Made by a program: the position numbers and the translations under genes
Part shown: positions 17,865 to 26,047 of the stretch, in pieces
Layout of the letters: each line of letters starts with the position of its first letter
How positions within the stretch are numbered: the first letter of the stretch is position 1
The notes under the pieces: generated by a model
What the model was told of the DNA's origin: nothing
The model's input: only the letters and a program-made list of their open reading frames with translations
Databases searched by the model: none
From: Deltaproteobacteria bacterium
GTDB taxonomy: Bacteria > Desulfobacterota > Syntrophia > Syntrophales > UBA2210
NCBI GenBank assembly: GCA_019314085.1
Contig: JAFCZZ010000056.1
Location: 1 to 26,047 of the forward strand
Direction: 5' to 3'
Length of the DNA: 26,047 nt

Positions 17865-20113
17865 ATCGACAAGCCTCCTGGTAAGATATCCGGAGTTTGC
17901 CGTCTTGAGGGCGGTGTCGGCAAGGCCCTTTCTGGCACCGTGCGTGGAGATAAAGTACTCCAGGACCGTAAGACCTTCCCTGAAATTGGCGGTAATAGGC
18001 GTTTCTGGGTCTTTCCGCCTTCAGGGTTCCCTATCTCCTCGGTACCGATACCCCGCAGCATGTCATCGGCAACCTTCTCGGTAGCATGGGCCCAGATATC
18101 GATTACCTTGTTATAGCGTTCACCATCGGTTATCAGACCGTCCATATACTGTTTCTGTATATCGATGACATCCTTCTGGGCCTTTCCGACGGTGTCGGCC
18201 TTGCTCTCGGGAATGGCAAGATCACCCATGGCGATCGACAGGCCGGAGATCGTGGCATACTTATAGCCAAGATCCTTCACCCGGTCCGCGAGGATAACTG
18301 TTGTCTTTGCCCCGGAAGAGCGGTAACAGTAATCGATCAGGTTGGCTATCTCCTTCTTGTTGATCACCTTATTGACAAAGGCAAAGGGGATGGTATCAGG
18401 CATAATCTCATACAGCAGTATCCTGCCGACGGTTGTGTCGTTCAGCTGTCCCTCCATCCGAACCTTTATACGGGCGTGGAGATCAATCGCCTCAGCATCA
18501 TACGCGCTCCTCACCTCATCAACCCCGGAGAAGGTCATCCCCTCCCCTTTGACATATTCCCGCGACCTCGTCATGTAATATATACCGAGGACCATATCCT
18601 GGCTGGGAACGATAATCGGTTTCCCATTTGCGGGTGAGAGTATGTTATTGGTAGACATCATGAGGCACCGTGCCTCGACCTGGGCCTCTACCGACAGCGG
18701 TACGTGCACCGCCATCTGATCGCCGTCGAAGTCCGCGTTGAATGCCGCGCACACGAGGGGATGGAGCTGCAATGCCTTCCCCTCGATAAGAACCGGTTCA
18801 AAGGCCTGTATCCCCAGTCGGTGAAGGGTCGGAGCCCTGTTCAGCATAACGGGGTACTCACGAACGACCTCATCCAGGGCATCCCATACCTCTGGGCCTT
18901 CCTTTTCGACCATCTTCTTCGCACTCTTGACGGTCGTCACATACCCTTTCTCCTCAAGCCGGTTATAGATAAAGGGCTTGAACAGTTCGAGGGCCATCTT
19001 TTTGGGAAGGCCGCACTGGTGCAATCTGAGATCGGGTCCCACCGTGATCACGGACCGTCCCGAGTAGTCGACCCGCTTGCCGAGGAGGTTCTGCCTGAAT
19101 CTTCCCTGCTTCCCCTTGAGCATGTCGGACAGGGACTTCAGCGGTCTTTTGTTGGAACCCGTGACCGCACGACCGCGCCTCCCGTTGTCGAACAGGCAGT
19201 CAACGGCCTCCTGGAGCATCCGCTTTTCATTCCGTATGATAATCTCCGGGGCATTGAGCTCCAGCAGCCGTTTCAGACGGTTGTTACGGTTGATGACCCG
19301 CCGGTAGAGATCATTGAGATCGGAGGTGGCGAAACGCCCGCCATCCAGAGGAACGAGGGGTCTCAGATCGGGAGGGATAACCGGGAGTACCGTCAGGACC
19401 ATCCATTCAGGCCTGTTCCCCGATTTTTTCAGTGTCTCAACAACCTTTAACCGTTTCACGAGTTTTGTCTTTTTCGTAACGGATGTAGCCTCCCTCAGTT
19501 CGGCCCGGAGCTCATTGTCCAGCTCTTCAAGATTAATCTCTTCCAGAAGCGTTCTGATGGCCTCCGCGCCTATACCCACCTCAAAGGCATCCTCTCCGTA
19601 TTCATCCAGCAGTTCCAGGTACTGGTCTTCCGAAAGGAGTTCCTTCTTCTGCAGAGGGGTATCCTTCGGATCAAGGACAAGCCAGGACTCAAAGTACAAT
19701 ACCCTCTCCAGCTCCTTCAGTGTGAGATCCAGGACATTCCCGATCCTGCTGGGAAGGCTCTTGAGAAACCAGATATGCGCCACCGGTGATGCCAGGGTTA
19801 TATGCCCCATCCTCTCCCTACGGACCTTTGACTGGATGACCTCAACGCCGCATTTCTCGCACACCATACCCCGGTGTTTCATTCTCTTATAGCGACCGCA
19901 GAGGCATTCGTAGTCCTTGACCGGCCCGAAGATCTTCGCGCAGAACAGGCCGTCTCTCTCGGGCTTGAATGTCCGGTAATTGATCGTCTCGGACTTCTTG
20001 ACCTCGCCGCGAGACCACGAAATTATCGTTTCCGGTGAGGTCAGTGACACCTTGATGGCATTGAACCTAACAGGATCCTTAGGTTTCTCGAAAAAACCGT
20101 AGATATCTTCCAC
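17774..20113 (-). CDS. rpoC: RpoC N-terminal part, up to the frame break
   Basis: This frame starts at GTG 20113 with GGGAGTGG upstream, 49 bases after rpoB. It has the N-terminal zinc-binding site C70, C72, C85 and C88 ([20 protein letters not shown]), the clamp and rudder region, and the active-site loop NADFDGDQM at residues 459-467, whose three aspartates bind the catalytic magnesium. True RpoC similarity ends near residue 703 (position about 18005). The last 76 codons, rich in R, P and S, are out-of-frame translation of the following rpoC sequence and should not be read as protein. Confidence 0.9.
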   Translation of the reverse strand: MEDIYGFFEKPKDPVRFNAIKVSLTSPETIISWSRGEVKKSETINYRTFKPERDGLFCAKIFGPVKDYECLCGRYKRMKHRGMVCEKCGVEVIQSKVRRERMGHITLASPVAHIWFLKSLPSRIGNVLDLTLKELERVLYFESWLVLDPKDTPLQKKELLSEDQYLELLDEYGEDAFEVGIGAEAIRTLLEEINLEELDNELRAELREATSVTKKTKLVKRLKVVETLKKSGNRPEWMVLTVLPVIPPDLRPLVPLDGGRFATSDLNDLYRRVINRNNRLKRLLELNAPEIIIRNEKRMLQEAVDCLFDNGRRGRAVTGSNKRPLKSLSDMLKGKQGRFRQNLLGKRVDYSGRSVITVGPDLRLHQCGLPKKMALELFKPFIYNRLEEKGYVTTVKSAKKMVEKEGPEVWDALDEVVREYPVMLNRAPTLHRLGIQAFEPVLIEGKALQLHPLVCAAFNADFDGDQMAVHVPLSVEAQVEARCLMMSTNNILSPANGKPIIVPSQDMVLGIYYMTRSREYVKGEGMTFSGVDEVRSAYDAEAIDLHARIKVRMEGQLNDTTVGRILLYEIMPDTIPFAFVNKVINKKEIANLIDYCYRSSGAKTTVILADRVKDLGYKYATISGLSIAMGDLAIPESKADTVGKAQKDVIDIQKQYMDGLITDGERYNKVIDIWAHATEKVADDMLRGIGTEEIGNPEGGKTQKRLLPPISGKVLRSWSTLSPRTVPERALPTPPSRRQTPDILPGGLSMWRRTVSSWRWIAKRLMESMFPLWLKVERS

Positions 20114-20162
20114 TCGATACCACTCCCTTTATTTTCTAACAGTTTCTGTAGAGGACCAGTCC

Positions 20163-24185
<4,023 letters not shown>

Positions 24186-24221
24186 AGTGATCCTTGTAAT
24201 GGTCTACCTTCATAAAAGAGA

Positions 24222-24260
24222 GAAGCCAGAACAGAAAAATCCTTTCCGACCTCTGGCTTC
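24222..24260 (-). promoter_or_regulatory. inverted repeat between rplL and rpoB
   Basis: A perfect 9-base inverted repeat (GAAGCCAGA and TCTGGCTTC) with a 21-base loop lies in the 124-base rplL-rpoB gap. It is followed in the transcript by TCTCTTTTATG, a poor U-tract. In E. coli this gap holds an attenuator and an RNase III site that set the ratio of L12 to beta; the same role is inferred here from position only. Confidence 0.55.
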
Positions 24261-24309
24261 CGGACTCATACCATTGAATCCCCCAATAACGTTCAACTAC
24301 GGACGACTG

Positions 24310-24699
24310 TTATTTGATCTCTACCGTTGCGCCCACTTCTTCCAGCTTCGTCTTTATCTCTTCGGCCTCGTCCTTCGATACACCCTCTTTAACAGCCTTG
24401 GGGACACCTTCGACAAGGTCCTTGGCCTCTTTAAGCCCTAACCCCGTTACGGCCCTGGCAACCTTGATAACCTGGATCTTCTGGTCGCCGAATCCCGTGA
24501 GGATAACATCAAAATCTGTTTTTTCCTCTGCCGGGGCCGCTGCCGCCGGTCCGGCCGCTGCTACTGCTGCCACCGGGGCCGCCGCAGAGACACCAAGTTT
24601 CTCCTCTAATTCCTTCACCATCTCAGACAGTTCAAGGACCGTCATATTTTCGATAAAGGTGATAACCTCTTCCTTCGTAATCTTTTTTGCTGTTGCCAT
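24310..24699 (-). CDS. rplL: 50S ribosomal protein L7/L12
   Basis: L7/L12 forms the flexible stalk that recruits and activates translation GTPases; several dimers bind L10. The 129-residue protein has a helical N-terminal dimer domain ([20 protein letters not shown]), an Ala/Pro hinge near residues 38-57 ([20 protein letters not shown]), and a C-terminal domain with [20 protein letters not shown] and [15 protein letters not shown]. The ATG at 24699 is 26 bases after rplJ. The gene is intact. Confidence 0.97.
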   Translation of the reverse strand: MATAKKITKEEVITFIENMTVLELSEMVKELEEKLGVSAAAPVAAVAAAGPAAAAPAEEKTDFDVILTGFGDQKIQVIKVARAVTGLGLKEAKDLVEGVPKAVKEGVSKDEAEEIKTKLEEVGATVEIK

Positions 24700-24725
24700 T
24701 GTTCTATATATCCTTTCCTGTATGT

Positions 24726-25247
24726 CTAATTGTCTTCTTTATTCAGTCTATGAGCCTCAAGCACCTGCACAAACCCACGGGGAACTGCGCTCAAAACGGT
24801 AACAAGCTGGGTCTGCGCTCCTACCATGACAGAAAGGAGTTTCCCCAGAAGGATCTCCCTGCTCGGCAGTTCAGCGAGGGCCTTTATCTGCGCCTTGCTC
24901 AAAAGCCTGCCATCCAGCACACCCGCTTCAATCTCAAGCTTCTCGTTCTTCTTGGCAAACTCAACCAGTATCTTGGTGGGCTCAACCACATCTCCGAAGT
25001 TCATCATGAGGACTCGAGGGCCCTTGAGGTGGTCATCCAGCGGCAAGAAATCCGTCTCCTTCAAAGCGATGCTGAGAAGGTTATTCTTCACTACCTTAAG
25101 CTCACTCTCCGCTTTGCGAAGCTCATTCCTCAGGTCGGTAATATCCTTGACCTTGATGCCACTGTAGTCTGCAAGAACAGCCAGTTTCACATCCTTCAGC
25201 TTTTCATGAAGCTCAGCAACAATACGTTCCTTCGCACTCTTATTCAA
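24726..25247 (-). CDS. rplJ: 50S ribosomal protein L10
   Basis: L10 anchors the L7/L12 stalk to 23S rRNA and, with L12, represses its own mRNA by binding the leader. The 173-residue protein is full length: [20 protein letters not shown] near residues 24-43, [15 protein letters not shown], and a C-terminal helix for L12 dimers. The start is TTG at 25247, with GGAGG seven bases upstream; the closer ATG at 25252 opens a frame that stops after two codons (ATG TAT TGA). The start overlaps the stop of a possible leader ORF, and a clear L10 leader RNA lies upstream. Confidence 0.95.
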   Translation of the reverse strand: MNKSAKERIVAELHEKLKDVKLAVLADYSGIKVKDITDLRNELRKAESELKVVKNNLLSIALKETDFLPLDDHLKGPRVLMMNFGDVVEPTKILVEFAKKNEKLEIEAGVLDGRLLSKAQIKALAELPSREILLGKLLSVMVGAQTQLVTVLSAVPRGFVQVLEAHRLNKEDN

Positions 25248-25381
25248 TACATGGCCTCCTTCCGTTGTTTGAGTTCCTTCCGTTGTTTGAGTTTCAAAAC
25301 ATCCTGCCCGCCCTGGGACGATCGGGATTCTCTGAAAGTCAGACCACTATACAGGAAAAAATATTGTTTCAACTCCTCCAT
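25244..25381 (-). CDS. candidate 45-codon leader ORF overlapping the rplJ start
   Basis: I do not recognise this product. The frame runs from ATG 25381 (MEELKQYFFLYSGLTFRESR...) through an exact in-frame duplication LKQRKE-LKQRKE to a TGA that overlaps the TTG start of rplJ (TATTGA). The same frame is open all the way back to the TAG stop of rplA. No Shine-Dalgarno precedes the ATG, and its 5' side is the L10 leader RNA, so the open frame may be chance. If translated, it could couple rplJ translation to ribosome passage. No function is claimed. Confidence 0.22.
   Translation of the reverse strand: MEELKQYFFLYSGLTFRESRSSQGGQDVLKLKQRKELKQRKEAMY
25258..25293 (-). repeat. exact 18-base tandem duplication before the rplJ ribosome-binding site
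   Basis: The unit AACTCAAACAACGGAAGG occurs twice in a row on the transcribed strand. The second copy's GGAAGG merges into the rplJ Shine-Dalgarno (AAGGAGG), so the duplication also copies a purine-rich near-Shine-Dalgarno 18 bases upstream. The length is a multiple of three and encodes LKQRKE twice in the candidate leader ORF. Confidence 0.95.
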
Positions 25382-25440
25382 AGTCTCGGCAGGCCGACTT
25401 TCTGTTCGATTAAACACCGTGGTACCTGCTGTCTCTGACT
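25376..25440 (-). promoter_or_regulatory. L10 leader RNA (rplJL autoregulation)
   Basis: Between rplA and rplJ, the transcript reads AGTCAGAGACAGCAGGUACC, a loop with UUUAAUCGAAC, then GUCGGCCUGCCGAGACUAUG. GCAGG pairs with CCUGC, and AGTC at 25437-25440 can pair with GACT at 25382-25385, flanking the AGAC and CCGAGA internal asymmetry. This matches my memory of the widespread L10 leader bound by the L10-L12 complex. Its place directly before rplJ fits. Identification is by eye; a covariance-model search would settle it. Confidence 0.8.
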
Positions 25441-25453
25441 TCTTGTTCGTTCT

Positions 25454-26047
25454 CTATACGGCCCTTAAAATACTCCTGACATCCATAGGATCTACACTGA
25501 CTCCCGGGCCCATGGTGGTGGAGAGAGAAATGGCTTTCAGATAGGTGCCCTTGCTGGACGCAGGTTTCAACTTGAGTATGGATTCCACCAGCGCCAGGAC
25601 ATTCTCTGTCAGCTTATCCGTTCCGAATGAGGCCTTTCCTACGGGACTGTGGACAATCCCTGCCTTCTCCACCCTGAACTCAACCTTGCCCGCCTTCAGC
25701 TCTTCGACCGCGCCCTTCACATCAAATGTCACCGTACCGACCTTGGGATTGGGCATCAGGCCGCGTGGCCCCAAAATCTTCCCCAGCTTTCCAACCGTGC
25801 CCATCATATCCGGAGTGGCAACGACCCTGTCGAAGTCCATCCATCCACCCTTAACCTTTTCGATGAGGTCATCCGAACCGGCAAAGTCCGCTCCTGCATC
25901 AAGGGCCTCTCGTTCCTTATCCCCTTTTGCAAAAACCAGCACCTTCACAGCCTTGCCAAGACCATGGGGGAGCACGACGCTCCCGCGTATCATCTGGTCC
26001 GCGTGTTTGGGATTAACCCCCAGTTTGTTGGCAACATCCGCCGTCTC
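25454..26047 (-). CDS. rplA: 50S ribosomal protein L1, 5' end cut by window edge
   Basis: L1 forms the mobile stalk at the E site and, in many bacteria, represses the rplKA mRNA. 197 residues are visible, from [18 protein letters not shown] to the C-terminus. The first part of the protein, about 30-40 residues, lies beyond the window. The family signature [20 protein letters not shown] is present, as is [20 protein letters not shown]. It ends with a TAG at 25454, followed by the 206-base rplJ leader. Confidence 0.96.
   Translation of the reverse strand, partial: ETADVANKLGVNPKHADQMIRGSVVLPHGLGKAVKVLVFAKGDKEREALDAGADFAGSDDLIEKVKGGWMDFDRVVATPDMMGTVGKLGKILGPRGLMPNPKVGTVTFDVKGAVEELKAGKVEFRVEKAGIVHSPVGKASFGTDKLTENVLALVESILKLKPASSKGTYLKAISLSTTMGPGVSVDPMDVRSILRAV

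Larger units (their letters stand above)
16092..20113 (-). pseudogene. rpoC: RNA polymerase beta-prime subunit gene, broken by an internal deletion with frame change
   Basis: The whole locus encodes beta-prime, the catalytic large subunit of RNA polymerase, but two reading frames are needed. Frame one is normal for 703 residues, up to GNPEGGKTQ. Frame two resumes with [12 protein letters not shown] at codon 18005-18003 and runs normally to the end (637 residues). By comparison with E. coli RpoC about 39 codons are missing between them: the MADSGARGS and QLAGMRGLMAKP stretch that forms the F-loop in front of the bridge helix. Both flanks are otherwise uninterrupted. An essential single-copy gene in this state points to an assembly or sequencing error, or a very unusual real lesion. 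Confidence 0.85.

Noticed and set aside
16641..18116. Open frame of 491 codons on the plus strand opposite rpoC
   Set aside because: It is antisense to clear RpoC sequence on both sides of the frame break and shows no recognisable domain; there is no Shine-Dalgarno or operon context on that strand.

Overview
This 26 kb window is one continuous bacterial transcription-translation gene cluster, with every recognised gene on the minus strand. Read in the direction of transcription (from 26047 down to 1), it joins the rif/rpoBC, str, S10, spc and alpha operons: rplA(partial)-rplJ-rplL-rpoB-rpoC-rpsL-rpsG-tuf-rpsJ-rplC-rplD-rplW-rplB-rpsS-rplV-rpsC-rplP-rpmC-rpsQ-rplN-rplX-rplE-rpsN-rpsH-rplF-rplR-rpsE-rpmD-rplO-secY-map-infA-rpmJ-rpsM-rpsK-rpsD-rpoA(partial). 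Gene spacing is tight, with several 1-11 base overlaps, and no stretch over 300 bases lacks a gene. No transposon, CRISPR array, tRNA or rRNA gene was seen.

The host looks like a Gram-negative of the Desulfobacterota (old Deltaproteobacteria) or a nearby lineage. The reasons are the proteobacterial type of RpoB (1340 residues) and of RpoC (a long insert inside the trigger loop), the unbroken rif-str-S10-spc-alpha order, zinc-type S14, S4 and L36, and secY followed directly by map and infA. This placement is inference from family memory, not from a search.

Layout: 24310-26047 holds the L1/L10/L7-L12 block, with a recognisable L10 leader RNA before rplJ. 16092-24185 holds the RNA polymerase beta and beta-prime genes. 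13832-16015 is the str block (S12, S7, EF-Tu), which lacks fusA. 6962-13782 covers the S10 block and the first part of spc. 2816-6917 covers the end of spc with SecY and methionine aminopeptidase. 1-2772 is infA-rpmJ and the alpha block.

The most unusual result is a set of three lesions in genes that should be essential. rpoC has lost about 39 codons just before the bridge helix and changes frame there. rpsE has lost its Shine-Dalgarno site and about 25 N-terminal codons. rpsJ has lost its start and about 13 codons. In the last two, recognisable coding sequence resumes only 13-16 bases after the upstream gene's stop. Each missing piece is plausibly about 100-120 bases, so a shared assembly artefact is the leading explanation, but real deletions are not excluded. 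Other points of interest are a terminator-like hairpin between rpsJ and rplC, an in-frame 18-base tandem repeat inside a candidate 45-codon leader ORF whose stop overlaps the TTG start of rplJ, and heavy use of GTG/TTG starts in ribosomal protein genes. I found no clearly novel gene system; the window is mainly housekeeping.
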